61,655 nt of DNA from an uncultured archaeon. GTDB taxonomy: Archaea; Halobacteriota; Methanosarcinia; Methanosarcinales; Methanoperedenaceae. How positions within the stretch are numbered: position 1 is the first letter of the stretch; each line of letters opens with the position of its first letter. The notes below the pieces were generated by a model, which worked only from the letters and a program-made list of their open reading frames with translations, was not told the DNA's origin and ran no database searches. Of this stretch, positions 8,197-17,077 are shown piece after piece. The stretch covers positions 1 to 61,655 of the forward strand of contig CABMCA010000101.1 of assembly GCA_902384525.1 (NCBI GenBank), given 5' to 3'. Both the position numbers and the translations under genes were made by a program.

Positions 8197-9207
8197 ATGA
8201 AATGTCCGACATGCAATGGGGATTGCATTCTTCCTGCCCAGAAAGTGCTGGATGATATATTAAGTATGTATATGGCATGCGGCCTGTGTCCTCGCGACCC
8301 AATGCTGGTTAAAAATGCCCCGATACCAGGAAAAATCGATAAAAATTTCGGCCTGTGTATTAATTGCAAAAAGAGGCACCTGGATATTGTCATCTGGAAT
8401 GTTCTTTCGATATTGAAAGAAAAAGGATTCCTCCAGGATGCAGCCCTTCGTGAAGTTGGAACCCCGCTTATCTCTTTTGGCTATCAGATACCATATCCGC
8501 CAAGGCTCAATGAAAAAAACCTTGTTCTTATTATGGATTCTGTGACAAAAGACATTGCCATAGAAATTGTCGAAAAAGTACCGGAAGTTAAAGGAGTGAT
8601 CAAAAGAAAGGGTCTGCAATCACAGAGCATCGGTATCCTTGACACCAACAGCTCCCCGCATACATATGAATTGCTTTCTGGATGTGATATGCGATGTGAT
8701 GTTATCTCATCATTGTTCGGGGAATTGTGTATTTATAAGAACCAGTCACTGATCCACATAGAGTTCAATAACACAAAAATTACAAAAATGGAGGAACTTT
8801 ACCTTAAGGGAGAACTGGAAAATGCCATAGTCGTTGATGGATTTTGCGGTCCGGGTACACTCGGGCTGTTATGCGTTATTGCAGGCGCAAAGAAAGTGAT
8901 CCTCAATGATGCCTGGCTTCCTGCGCTCAAGAATACCATTTTGAATATCAAAGTGAACTCAAGTATCCTCGGGATTAAAATTAATTTTGAGAACGCAGAT
9001 TATGATAAACTGATCGCAGATGAGCCAGTGCTACTTGCAAGAGCACAAGGGAAATCAGAAGTTTTCGTTTATCATGGGGATATACGCAAACTTGATACGG
9101 CAGCTAAGGGTTCCGATATTTGTTTGATAGATACATTCCCTTCAGTAAATCCTGCCCGGTTCATGGCCGCATGCAAGGATATTGCAGGAAAGATAATAAT
9201 AATATAA
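8197..9207 (+). CDS. Zn-finger plus Rossmann-fold methyltransferase-like protein
   Basis: The 336-residue protein opens with a cysteine-rich domain (CPTCNGDC, ACGLCP, CINCKKRH within residues 3-60), probably a zinc or iron-sulfur site. The C-terminal half has a SAM-methyltransferase-like core: VVDGFCGPGTLGLLCVIAGA (glycine-rich loop), then VILNDAWLPAL (acidic end of strand 2) and ICLIDTFPSVNP (position of the catalytic motif). The layout resembles Trm5-like or other RNA/protein methyltransferases, but I cannot assign a substrate. It looks like a methanogen-lineage protein and is probably cotranscribed with the small membrane protein before it. Confidence 0.6.
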   Translation: MKCPTCNGDCILPAQKVLDDILSMYMACGLCPRDPMLVKNAPIPGKIDKNFGLCINCKKRHLDIVIWNVLSILKEKGFLQDAALREVGTPLISFGYQIPYPPRLNEKNLVLIMDSVTKDIAIEIVEKVPEVKGVIKRKGLQSQSIGILDTNSSPHTYELLSGCDMRCDVISSLFGELCIYKNQSLIHIEFNNTKITKMEELYLKGELENAIVVDGFCGPGTLGLLCVIAGAKKVILNDAWLPALKNTILNIKVNSSILGIKINFENADYDKLIADEPVLLARAQGKSEVFVYHGDIRKLDTAAKGSDICLIDTFPSVNPARFMAACKDIAGKIIII

Positions 9208-9245
9208 CTCAATAATTCAATAAAATAATTTAATAATTAAATGAT

Positions 9246-10292
9246 CTAACTCTTGCAGCAGACATGATTTAACACTATAAGGCTCGTGGAATATTTCGCT
9301 TCATATTCATGCCCGTTTGCTTTTAGAAGTGATACGTAATAATCCTGAAGATTCTTGATCGCTTTTTCGTTCTTGTAATTGTGATAAATATTGATGCTGT
9401 TCTCCAGTATCTCGATCTTATCCACTATCAACATGGATTCTTCGGTTTTTTTTAATAGTTTCAAAAAATCCTGGTGAGGAATACTGGCAATATGTTTTTT
9501 CGATATTGATTCGAATATGCCTGCGTCCATGAGTGGATCGCAAGCAAGCAGTTCTTCATAATTCCCCTTATAAAGCGAGACCATATTATAATTCACAGAA
9601 CTGTATATCTCCATCAGGTTTTTCCAGAATTCTTCTCTGGATTTGAATTCCTTCACTGCATCTTTCAAATATCCGAAGTACTTCATTGCTGCAACAGGTT
9701 GCGTTCCTTTTTCACGGTACTTCAGGTCAATCCTGAGAGTCGTTGCTCGTTTGTGAACAACATCAATGTCCAGGCATTTGTTATTAACAAGGAACATTAC
9801 CACAATATGGGCTACAAAATCACGATAAAATTCATTATCACCTGTTATGGTAACAGTTGCAGTAGTCGGATTAATATAATCCATACAAAAGATGGATATC
9901 TGGCTGTTCCAACCGGATTCACAGCTTATTTCATTTATCCTCTTATCCAGGTCTGGTATCGTGATGATTTTAAGGGGATCAAGCACCTCTTCAAATATTT
10001 CTTTTTCAAGTGGAATACCTTTTGTGGATTTAAGCATCCAGAGGAAAATAGGCCTTCCAAGAAGAACGTTCTTTCCTGATTCTATTGATTCTCCCCTTTC
10101 TGTTAATTCTTTTTTATCAGAGGCAATTTTTGATATTGCCTCCTCGACAGAACCATAGCGCCGAAGCGAGATCTCAGTGATATCAATGGCGTCCCTTATA
10201 GCTGCGCTCAGATTTCCATTGTGTTTAGTGATCAATGAATCAAGTTTCTTAAGATGAATTGGCTCCAGTGAAATATTTTTTCTAACAACCAT
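9246..10292 (-). CDS. RHH-type N-terminal domain protein, putative transcription regulator
   Basis: The first ~50 residues (MVVRKNISLEPIHLKKLDSL, then NLSAAIRDAIDI) have the strand-helix-helix pattern of ribbon-helix-helix DNA-binding proteins. The remaining ~300 residues are a mixed alpha/beta region ending in HVCCKS, which I do not recognise; it may be a sensor domain. On the minus strand a TATA-like TTTATAAT is centred near 10326, about 30 bases ahead of the start codon. A cluster of AGTA/TACT palindromes lies just upstream of it (10354-10406). Such arrays are the usual operators of RHH proteins, so autoregulation is plausible. Confidence 0.65.
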   Translation of the reverse strand: MVVRKNISLEPIHLKKLDSLITKHNGNLSAAIRDAIDITEISLRRYGSVEEAISKIASDKKELTERGESIESGKNVLLGRPIFLWMLKSTKGIPLEKEIFEEVLDPLKIITIPDLDKRINEISCESGWNSQISIFCMDYINPTTATVTITGDNEFYRDFVAHIVVMFLVNNKCLDIDVVHKRATTLRIDLKYREKGTQPVAAMKYFGYLKDAVKEFKSREEFWKNLMEIYSSVNYNMVSLYKGNYEELLACDPLMDAGIFESISKKHIASIPHQDFLKLLKKTEESMLIVDKIEILENSINIYHNYKNEKAIKNLQDYYVSLLKANGHEYEAKYSTSLIVLNHVCCKS

Positions 10293-10320
10293 TATACCGC
10301 CAGATTATCACTAAGTTAAT

Positions 10321-10406
10321 CTATTATAAACCTTTTCACATTAGTGTTCAAAAAGTAATACTTCAGTAGTACAATTGTAGTAATTTACTATTTATTAGTG
10401 ATACTA
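10321..10406 (-). promoter_or_regulatory. Promoter with AGTA/TACT palindrome array upstream of the RHH gene
   Basis: The minus strand reads GGTTTATAATAG over 10321-10332 (TATA box). Upstream of it are AGTAATACT (10354-10362), TAGTAATTTACTA (10378-10390) and TAGTGATACTA (10396-10406). All are palindromic around AGTA/TACT half-sites, spaced 16-24 bases apart centre to centre, so close to whole helical turns. A partly matching AGTAGTAC lies at 10365-10372. This looks like an operator array for a dimeric RHH protein. Confidence 0.5.
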
Positions 10407-10452
10407 TATCAATTATATTGCATGATGATGCATAGTTAGTGTGGAATGCATG

Positions 10453-10475
10453 AGGCGGGTTGGGGGAGTGGGGGG
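10453..10475. repeat. G-rich repeat copy (third member of a dispersed element)
   Basis: The plus strand has GGCGGGTTGGGGGAGTGGGG, matching the reverse complement of the C-rich loop in the hairpin elements at 49239-49294 and 50969-51022. The stem arms are not retained here. It abuts the dph6 stop codon. Its four G-runs could form a quadruplex. Confidence 0.5.
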
Positions 10476-11144
10476 TTACTTTTCCCCAAGCTCTGCTGCT
10501 ATCACTTTCATGATCCCGTGATCTTTCATCCAGATATTTCGGGTCGCAAGAAGATCAATTTTTTTTTTGTAGAACGGCGCGTCAAGAACAAGCGACTCAT
10601 ATTCGCCACCTTCACCCGCGATATGAACCCTGTATTTCCTGTTAAGCGCTTTGAGGTCTTCTATCAACTTATCATCAAAGTGCCTGCCAAGCCACGCTTC
10701 ATCCATCCCTGCTGCTGCTACTTTTATCATCCTGATATCCATTAGGGTGATCATTTCCCGAAGAAGCTTTTCAGGATCCATATGCCACAACGGCGCATAC
10801 ATTTTTATTCCGAGTTCAACACAAATCCGCCTCACGCGGGAAGCCTGATATTCAGATTCGATAGCACCCACCGCAACACCATCAACATTCACACACTTCA
10901 GGGCTTTTATGAGGTCTTCGAGTTCTTTTTCCTTCTCGCCTGTCGATATCTGAGAAGTGAGGGGAATCCCGCAAGCTTCTGAGATAAGCTCGGTGAGGTG
11001 AATATTTGCAGAATGAAACATGTATGAATCTTCATTTGCGGGTATTATCGTTACAAGATCTGTGACTTCATGACCTTCCTGCAATGCTTTATAAATTGCA
11101 AATGACGAATCCTTGCCCCCGGAAATAAGAGCTGCAAGTTTCAT
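10476..11144 (-). CDS. dph6: Diphthine--ammonia ligase
   Basis: This ATP-dependent amidase makes diphthamide on elongation factor 2, the last step of the modification. The 222-residue protein begins MKLAALISGGKDSSFAIYKA, with the SGGKDSS PP-loop of N-type ATP pyrophosphatases. It has the Dph6 motifs VGAIESEYQASRVRRIC, PLWHMDPEKLL and AGEGGEYESLVLDAPFYKK. Length is normal for archaeal Dph6. It is followed on the same strand order by UPF0212 (six bases upstream) and DUF357 genes, so an operon DUF357-UPF0212-dph6 is likely. Confidence 0.93.
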   Translation of the reverse strand: MKLAALISGGKDSSFAIYKALQEGHEVTDLVTIIPANEDSYMFHSANIHLTELISEACGIPLTSQISTGEKEKELEDLIKALKCVNVDGVAVGAIESEYQASRVRRICVELGIKMYAPLWHMDPEKLLREMITLMDIRMIKVAAAGMDEAWLGRHFDDKLIEDLKALNRKYRVHIAGEGGEYESLVLDAPFYKKKIDLLATRNIWMKDHGIMKVIAAELGEK

Positions 11145-11149
11145 CCTGA

Positions 11150-11536
11150 TTAATGTTTCCCTGAGGATTTTTTCTTTTCCTTACTCTCTTTTCCACCTTC
11201 GAACTCATCGACATCAACGACATCCAGAGGTGTGCTTATCAACGCCTTACCTATTGTTGATTTTGCGATCCTTGCCGCATGCTCTTCATTTTCCGCATCA
11301 TACACTTTCATTTCAAGCAGAATTCCCACAAGAGCGGTACCTGCTGCCATAAATACGCTGTCGAAAGCTTCGCCGCACGCCGGACAGCTAGTGGTCCCCA
11401 CTTCTATTTCCACGAAGTTCAAATCAGGATTGAGCATTTTTCCAACTTCAGATATAGCAATATTCATTGCATCTTCAACACTTTCTACACTTTTCACAAG
11501 CCATGCGGCTTCAAGTGTAACTATATAATTTGACAT
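11150..11536 (-). CDS. UPF0212 (DUF555) family protein
   Basis: This 128-residue conserved archaeal protein starts [20 protein letters not shown] and contains [20 protein letters not shown], a CxxC metal-binding knuckle, and [14 protein letters not shown], all hallmarks of the family. The C-terminal 20 residues are Lys/Ser/Glu-rich and probably disordered. Function is not established. It lies between DUF357 and dph6 with short gaps. Confidence 0.9.
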   Translation of the reverse strand: MSNYIVTLEAAWLVKSVESVEDAMNIAISEVGKMLNPDLNFVEIEVGTTSCPACGEAFDSVFMAAGTALVGILLEMKVYDAENEEHAARIAKSTIGKALISTPLDVVDVDEFEGGKESKEKKKSSGKH

Positions 11537-11551
11537 TTTATTATTCCTCTA

Positions 11552-11860
11552 TTAAATTGTAAACAGGTTTTCATCACTTACTTTAAAGACACCGAGTTTT
11601 ACACCAGCGTCCAGCCACGCGTGTCCATAACTGAAACATACAAGTGCATTCACCATATCCTCATCTTTGATAAAGTGCATTCCATCATCGTAATAGGAAC
11701 TGGCCATATTTGAATAATCCCGGGCAACTTTACTTAAATGGGAATTTTCCTGTACCGCTATCTCAAAAGCTTTCAACGCTTTACGTAAGAGTTCTTCGTA
11801 TCTTTTGACTTTTTCCGGAAGGACAGCGTGTTGTTTCACTTTTCTGTAATATACAGGCAA
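11552..11860 (-). CDS. DUF357 family protein
   Basis: This 102-residue, mostly helical archaeal protein contains the family block KVKRYEELLRKALKAFE, then YYDDGMHFIKDEDMVNALVCF and SYGHAWLDAGVKLGVF. It probably folds as a helical hairpin bundle. Function is unknown. It is the first gene of the three-gene minus-strand cluster with UPF0212 and dph6. Confidence 0.88.
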   Translation of the reverse strand: MPVYYRKVKQHAVLPEKVKRYEELLRKALKAFEIAVQENSHLSKVARDYSNMASSYYDDGMHFIKDEDMVNALVCFSYGHAWLDAGVKLGVFKVSDENLFTI

Positions 11861-12006
11861 TGATATGTAAAGGTTATTGTAATTCAGTTAAATACACAGT
11901 AATCTTGAAAGCAATGAAAGAAAAAGGTAGAGGATTTCAAGAATTCTTGGATAGATTGTGGATAGGATAGGATGTGAATCTTGATGATTTGTATTTATCC
12001 TCTACT

Positions 12007-12447
12007 TAGAGCCTATCTGAAAAGTCTTGCCGCTCTGAAAGTTATTCACCCGCATGCGAAATGAAGCATTGCGGAATAATTCTCAATTTTCTTCTCCCAT
12101 CGTATAAGCAGCCTTCTAAAGCGATTCAGCCATGAATGTGTCCTTTCCACTACCCACCTTCTTGCTCTATAACCTGGTATCTTTTTTTTCTTTGTTCTCT
12201 TCTCCACGACTTCGAATATGAGCGGTATAACCATATTCCTCTACCAGATCTTTTCAAATATAGCACTCATTATCTTTTTGCTATCTTTCCTTGGTCTTCC
12301 TGGCTTCTTCTTTGGTTTCGGAAGCGGTATTAATGGTTCAATCCTTTTCCAGGACTTGTCTGGTATCTGATTATCATCCCCTACATCCGTAATTATTCCC
12401 CTATTCTATTAGAGCGTAATGGTTCTTCTATTTATCGGATAGGCTCT
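12007..12447 (-). mobile_element. Internally deleted IS5-family element (copy 1)
   Basis: Terminal inverted repeats AGAGCCTATC (12007-12016) and its complement (12438-12447) enclose 441 bases. Reading the minus strand, the N-terminal transposase part (WKRIEPLIPLPKPKKKPGRP) runs straight into FEKIW, skipping the central catalytic region. A second frame from 12234 to 12046 encodes the C-terminal block YRARRWVVERTHSWLNRFRR, with the last catalytic Glu of IS5-type DDE enzymes. The element cannot encode a working transposase. A related, differently truncated copy lies at 19926-20152. No clear target duplication was seen. Confidence 0.8.
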
Positions 12448-12485
12448 TACGTGGCCCCAGGATGCTGCGGCGCTGCTACTACCCC
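12447..12485. repeat. Tn3-family-like terminal inverted repeat, copy 1
   Basis: On the minus strand this 39-base segment starts GGGGTAGTAGCAGCGCCGCA and ends near ACGTAA. It matches the segments at 18493-18531 (plus strand) and 18824-18862 (minus strand). The GGGG outer end and ~38-base length are those of Tn3-family ends. The outer end faces right, and the IS5 remnant abuts the inner end. Confidence 0.65.
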
Positions 12486-12549
12486 TATATCACCAAATAC
12501 AATTCAATTAGATCTTTCAGTTAAGAGTCTATCTATTTTAATTTCCCGT

Positions 12550-12897
12550 TCATATAGCATTTTCAATAAACATTTTCAAAGCCACTGCACTATTATGTTC
12601 TTCATCTTTTGCTGCGTAAACAAAAGTAACCGTTCCTTCTTTGATTTTTTCTTTCAACATGTTTATCTGGTCTTTGTTTTGATCAAGTTCCTTTTTATAC
12701 CGTTCACAGAAACCTTTCCACTTTTCAAGGTCATGAGAGAACCATTTTCTCAGTTCAGGACTTGGGGCAATATCCTTCAACCACATGTCTATTGCTGCAC
12801 GCTCTTTTGAAAGACCTCGCGGCCATAGCCTTTCCACAAGTATTCTCATACCATCTTCTTGTGCTGGATTTTCATACACCCGTTTCAATTTTATCAT
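12550..12897 (-). CDS. DUF488 family protein (YeaO type)
   Basis: From ATG 12897 the protein is 115 residues and starts MIKLKRVYENPAQEDGMRIL, then VERLWPRGLSKERA, LRKWFSHDLEKW and VTFVYAAKDEEHNSA, the pattern of the small DUF488/YeaO family. Upstream codons to 12936 do not fit the family. An AAATATATTTT box on the minus strand ~20-25 bases ahead of 12897 suggests a leaderless transcript. Biochemical role is unknown. Confidence 0.88.
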   Translation of the reverse strand: MIKLKRVYENPAQEDGMRILVERLWPRGLSKERAAIDMWLKDIAPSPELRKWFSHDLEKWKGFCERYKKELDQNKDQINMLKEKIKEGTVTFVYAAKDEEHNSAVALKMFIENAI

Positions 12898-12939
12898 ACA
12901 TTTATAAATTGTTAAAATATATTTTCTCACTTTCACGCC

Positions 12940-13277
12940 GTTATAGCAGACCCTATCGATTTATGCTTGTCATAATGACTTGATTTTGATTCTATTTTTG
13001 ATTTTTCTTGTCTTTGACTTTAAAATTGCTTTATATCTCGATGATTGTGGTTTAAGGAGGGATTTGTTACCAGAGTATTTTCTTTTCAATTGGCAGAAAT
13101 CAACAAATCACTGAATTTTAGGATTGTGCCTTTTAAAACGTATTCTCATCATTTGAGAATGGTTTACATAATTTATATATTCGCGCCTTACATTGAAGGC
13201 ATCGATTGCAAATAAATCAGCACGCTGTGAATCATATATTTGTTTCGATAAATTATAAGACAGTTTTAGGATCCAAT
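12940..13277. other. Intergenic region, no gene recognised
   Basis: This AT-rich stretch lies between the divergent DUF488 and glycosyltransferase genes. A TTTATATATTC box at about 13171-13181 is a likely archaeal promoter for the plus-strand glycosyltransferase operon. No repeat or RNA was recognised. Confidence 0.4.
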
Positions 13278-14618
13278 ATGAATTTAATATTTTACATTTT
13301 ACGCAGTCTTCTATGGTTCTTAGAAGTAATATTTTTGATTGGTAATGTCAATATGGTTGTTTTTTACATTTCTTTGTTGTCAAATAGACTATCAAATAAT
13401 GTACCATTTGCATTATTCCCAATGGCAATTGTATACAATGTAGATGATGAAAAATCTGAGCATAAGAACATTGCTAGAGATAGATATGAAGATGGTGAAT
13501 ATCCTTACATAACCATATTAATCCCAGCTTTCGATGAATCTACTGTAATCGAGAGAACTATTGAAAGATTCATGAAAGTTGATTATCCGCAAGATAGATA
13601 TGAAATTTTAATTGCTACATACGAATCAGATAACAGTACTAGAGATGTTGTTAAAAAACATATGAAAATATATAGCAATGTAAGAGAAGCTGTTAACCCA
13701 AAATTACCTCCGACATCGAAGGCGCAAAATGTTAATAACGCCTATTTATATGTCAATAAGAAAACAGAAATAATTGGATTACACGATGCTGAAGATATCG
13801 TGTCTGATAATATTTTGAGATCTATTGTGTCAGAAATAAAGGATAAAAATTGTATACAAATTAAAGTTGTTGTTGATGTGAACAAAAATTCAACTCTGAC
13901 AGAAATAGCATCCGCTACAGGTTTTGCGAGATATTATAATTTCTCCGTTTTGGGCAAAGAGAGTATAGGTCATTTGATATTTTCATCTGGCACTGGCACA
14001 TATATAAAAAAAGATGTTCTTGATAAGCTTATATTGACAAATGGATTCTTTTTAGATGAAAAAATCCTTGTCGAAGATTTTGAATTGTCTTTAAGATTAG
14101 CTAAGATTGGCCATAAAATAGTATATAATCCTATATCTGAGGTTAGAGAAAAATTTCCAAATAAGTTTTCTCTAGCAGTAAGACAGAGAACAAGGTGGGC
14201 ATTGGGAAATATGCAAATATTTGACCAGTACGGTGTTGCAAACAAATTCTCGCTTAATGAAAGAATTGGATTATTTATGGATTTGTTATGTTTCAATGCC
14301 CAAGTGTTATGGGTAGTGGCATTGTTCATATCATTAACTTGCGTAATTGCACCAATGTTTATGAGCATGCCGATTCTCCAAATTGGTTCGCCATTATGGT
14401 ATATATCCACTGCAAATACAATAATTGGTTTGGAGAAAATAATTACTGCCCAAATATTCTTAAGAAAAGGAAATGATGTCAAAATCAAATATCACAGAGT
14501 TATTTTGTCAGTGATATTGAATGATATTATAAATACGGTTGCCTTCATTAAAGCATCTTACAGATATTCAATTAGCCAGAAGAAACAATTCAGTTGGGAT
14601 AAAACACAACATATGTAA
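13278..14618 (+). CDS. Membrane glycosyltransferase, GT2 family, processive type
   Basis: This 446-residue integral membrane glycosyltransferase probably extends or starts a surface polysaccharide. The N-terminus has one or two TM helices (to residue ~45). The GT2 catalytic domain follows, with ITILIPAFDESTVIERTIE, a donor-binding Asp pair in IIGLHDAEDIV, VEDFELSLRLAKIG as the acceptor-side ED motif, and RQRTRWALGNMQ, the QxxRW signature of processive synthases. Three or four TM helices close the protein. ATG 13278 with TTTAGGATCC upstream is preferred over a TTG at 13206. It is followed 24 bases later by an epimerase gene, forming a sugar cluster. Confidence 0.88.
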   Translation: MNLIFYILRSLLWFLEVIFLIGNVNMVVFYISLLSNRLSNNVPFALFPMAIVYNVDDEKSEHKNIARDRYEDGEYPYITILIPAFDESTVIERTIERFMKVDYPQDRYEILIATYESDNSTRDVVKKHMKIYSNVREAVNPKLPPTSKAQNVNNAYLYVNKKTEIIGLHDAEDIVSDNILRSIVSEIKDKNCIQIKVVVDVNKNSTLTEIASATGFARYYNFSVLGKESIGHLIFSSGTGTYIKKDVLDKLILTNGFFLDEKILVEDFELSLRLAKIGHKIVYNPISEVREKFPNKFSLAVRQRTRWALGNMQIFDQYGVANKFSLNERIGLFMDLLCFNAQVLWVVALFISLTCVIAPMFMSMPILQIGSPLWYISTANTIIGLEKIITAQIFLRKGNDVKIKYHRVILSVILNDIINTVAFIKASYRYSISQKKQFSWDKTQHM

Positions 14619-14642
14619 AATTAGACATTAAGTAGAGAAAAA

Positions 14643-15713
14643 ATGATCTTAATAATTCTTGGAACGAGACCAGAAATAATAAAAATGAGTCCCATAATTA
14701 GAGAATGTGAGAAACAACAGAAAGAATATTTTATTTTGCATACAGGACAACATTATTCCCACAATATGGATAAAATATTTTTTGAACAGCTTAATTTGCC
14801 TGAGCCTAAATACAATCTTGATGTTGGCTCTGGTACACAAGCTGTCCAAACTGCCAAAATGATGATGGGAATAGAACATACCCTTATAAAGGAAAAGCCT
14901 GGTGTTGTCTTGGTCCAAGGAGATACAAATAGTGTTCTGGCTGGTGCTATTGTAGCAAGTAAACTCAAAATAAAAGTAGGGCATGTAGAAGCAGGACTTA
15001 GAAGCTATGATAAAAGCATGCCTGAAGAGATTAATAGAATTTTAACAGACCATTGTTCCGATTATTTATTCCCTCCAACTGAGAAATCTAAACAAATTTT
15101 GTTAAAAGAAGGAATATCCGAAGATAAGATTTTGGTAACAGGAAATACAGTTGTTGATGCTATTCATCAGAACATTAAACTATCAGAAAATAACGTATTG
15201 AACAATTTGAGAATAAAAAAGAAAGAATATTTGCTTGTAACTGTACATAGACAAGAAAATGTCGATTTGATTGATAGGTTTAAGGGTATATTAGATGGTA
15301 TAAACCTTATTGCAAAAGAATTTAACTTGCCAGTTATTTATCCGATCCATCCTCGCTCAATGAACATGTTTAAAAAATTTGGATTGAATACGAACGAAAA
15401 TGTTAAACTTATTGGTCCAGTGGATTATCTTAATTTTCTTCAACTCGAGGCCAGTGCTAAGATGGTATTAACCGACTCTGGGGGAGTACAGGAAGAAACT
15501 TGCATACTCCGAGTACCATGTGTTACTATGAGAGATAATACCGAAAGGCCTGAAACAATTGAAGTTGGCTCGAATATATTAGCAGGCACACAACCTTTGA
15601 AAATATTGAAATGCGCGAGGTATATGAAAAAGGTAGAAAACACATGGCAGAATCCCTTCGGTGATGGAAAAGCAGGAGAAAGAATAGTGAATAATATAAC
15701 AGGAGTGAATTAA
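14643..15713 (+). CDS. wecB: UDP-N-acetylglucosamine 2-epimerase (non-hydrolysing)
   Basis: This enzyme interconverts UDP-GlcNAc and UDP-ManNAc, providing ManNAc-type sugars for surface glycans. The 356-residue protein starts MILIILGTRPEIIKMSPI and has HTGQHYSHNMD, VQGDTNSVLAGA, VGHVEAGLRS, TVHRQENVD, PIHPRS and LTDSGGVQEETCILRVPCVT, all family hallmarks, including the catalytic His/Glu region. It directly precedes the secreted protein gene with no gap (stop 15713, next ATG 15714), so they are cotranscribed with the GT2 gene. Confidence 0.94.
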   Translation: MILIILGTRPEIIKMSPIIRECEKQQKEYFILHTGQHYSHNMDKIFFEQLNLPEPKYNLDVGSGTQAVQTAKMMMGIEHTLIKEKPGVVLVQGDTNSVLAGAIVASKLKIKVGHVEAGLRSYDKSMPEEINRILTDHCSDYLFPPTEKSKQILLKEGISEDKILVTGNTVVDAIHQNIKLSENNVLNNLRIKKKEYLLVTVHRQENVDLIDRFKGILDGINLIAKEFNLPVIYPIHPRSMNMFKKFGLNTNENVKLIGPVDYLNFLQLEASAKMVLTDSGGVQEETCILRVPCVTMRDNTERPETIEVGSNILAGTQPLKILKCARYMKKVENTWQNPFGDGKAGERIVNNITGVN

Positions 15714-16685
15714 ATGAATAAAACAATAGTAATATTGTTTTTAATATTGGTAGGCATTTCATTTTCTGTTAATGCTGATAAAATAGAGGCAACAAAAAAT
15801 GAAGTTCCTAATATGACTACAATGGAAGTATTGCCAACGCCAGTATTAGAAAATATTACTCAAGTGCCAACAATACCAATGAACATAACTCCTCAAGAGA
15901 GACAATATAAAGTGTATCTGATCCTCCCAAATGCAAGATTTGATAAATTGGCGCGATATAATGATAGCTTCTCAGATGAAAATGGTATGAGAGCATATCC
16001 GTGGGGTTTTGAACACCAGCAAGGAGATATGTTGAACTATTTCGAGAATGGAACGGCAAGAATGGTAGGAAATAGTGAAGATGATGCCACCCTTTTCGCT
16101 ATACCTGACTTACTTTATGACAAGCCAGTTATTGTAGAAGGTCATAATTATACGCTGTCCTTCGATGTAAAGCTAACAAACGTTTCTGGTCATGGTGTAC
16201 GAATGATGCAACAATGGTTTAATACGTCTAATCCAAAAATTATGCCTTTCCCTTCTCAACACAATTCTGATAATTTTGAAAATGGTACATTGGATTGGCA
16301 CACAATAACGTATACCGTTATAGCACCAAGAGGAGCAATAAGGGGAGACCCAGTAATAGAGATGTGGGGAAGCGGAATGGTCGAAGTAAAGAATCCAAAA
16401 TATTCTGTTGATGCTTTAAATGAAACCGATATGGAAACTATGCCTTACAGGAGTTTTAACAAAGCTATAAGAGAAGACATTATGTCGTCATCTTGGACAT
16501 TTGGAACTTGCGATTGTGACAGATTGAAAATTATGAAATATCTGGTACCTACTGGAAACGAGACACAAGACAAGAGAATAAATGGTCTTATGGAGTCAAT
16601 TGCCTGGAGCTACAATTATTATACAGTAGATGATATGTTGAACTATTGTATCAGAAGTAACTACAATATGAGTGGCCCAATATAG
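15714..16685 (+). CDS. Secreted glycoprotein-like protein of the polysaccharide cluster
   Basis: This 323-residue protein has an N-terminal signal peptide (MNKTIVILFLILVGISFSVN) and many Asn-x-Ser/Thr sequons. A Cys pair (CDCDR) lies near residue 265 and another Cys at residue ~312. The middle (GHNYTLSFDVKLTNVSGHGV) looks like a jelly-roll, carbohydrate-binding fold. I recognise no named family. Its position directly after GT2 and the epimerase suggests it binds, modifies or carries the glycan outside the cell. Confidence 0.6.
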   Translation: MNKTIVILFLILVGISFSVNADKIEATKNEVPNMTTMEVLPTPVLENITQVPTIPMNITPQERQYKVYLILPNARFDKLARYNDSFSDENGMRAYPWGFEHQQGDMLNYFENGTARMVGNSEDDATLFAIPDLLYDKPVIVEGHNYTLSFDVKLTNVSGHGVRMMQQWFNTSNPKIMPFPSQHNSDNFENGTLDWHTITYTVIAPRGAIRGDPVIEMWGSGMVEVKNPKYSVDALNETDMETMPYRSFNKAIREDIMSSSWTFGTCDCDRLKIMKYLVPTGNETQDKRINGLMESIAWSYNYYTVDDMLNYCIRSNYNMSGPI

Positions 16686-17077
16686 TGACATTCGAGAATG
16701 TAAACCTTGATCTCAAGATTTTCTCTCTATTGTCATCTCCGGCTTAAAATTCCCCACCCCATTATAACCCTACTTTGACAGTTAAAAAATTCCATTCATC
16801 GAGTTTGTCTACTATTTTGGCGGGAAAACTAATCTGAAAGTTACAAAAAATTAACTATATTTCTTAACTTTTTGCTATATTATTCCTTGATTTTGCATCA
16901 AAATCAACCTATTTATAGGGTCAAAATTAGCATAAATATACTTTTTCGCTCTTATGTTGCATACCGTTGCTCTCATCAAAATCTCGGTGAAATACTCAAT
17001 CAGCATATCGATTCTGAAATCGACACCGGCAATAGAAGCAACGGTTTCTTATAGATGAGCGTATTATACTACGATTA
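16686..17077. other. Intergenic region between convergent genes, no gene recognised
   Basis: This AT-rich stretch of about 390 bases holds only short frames without family resemblance, including one of 60 codons with no ribosome binding site. Pairs of complementary segments exist (for example AAATCAACC and GGTCAAAATT), but I could not define an element. Confidence 0.4.

Noticed and set aside
13206-13277. N-terminal extension of the GT2 protein from TTG 13206
   Set aside because: The extra 24 residues do not look like a signal or TM segment, and ATG 13278 has a better upstream site and starts directly at the first TM helix.
16872-17054. 60-codon frame between the two secreted-protein genes
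   Set aside because: It has no ribosome binding site, no family resemblance and a composition like the surrounding non-coding DNA.
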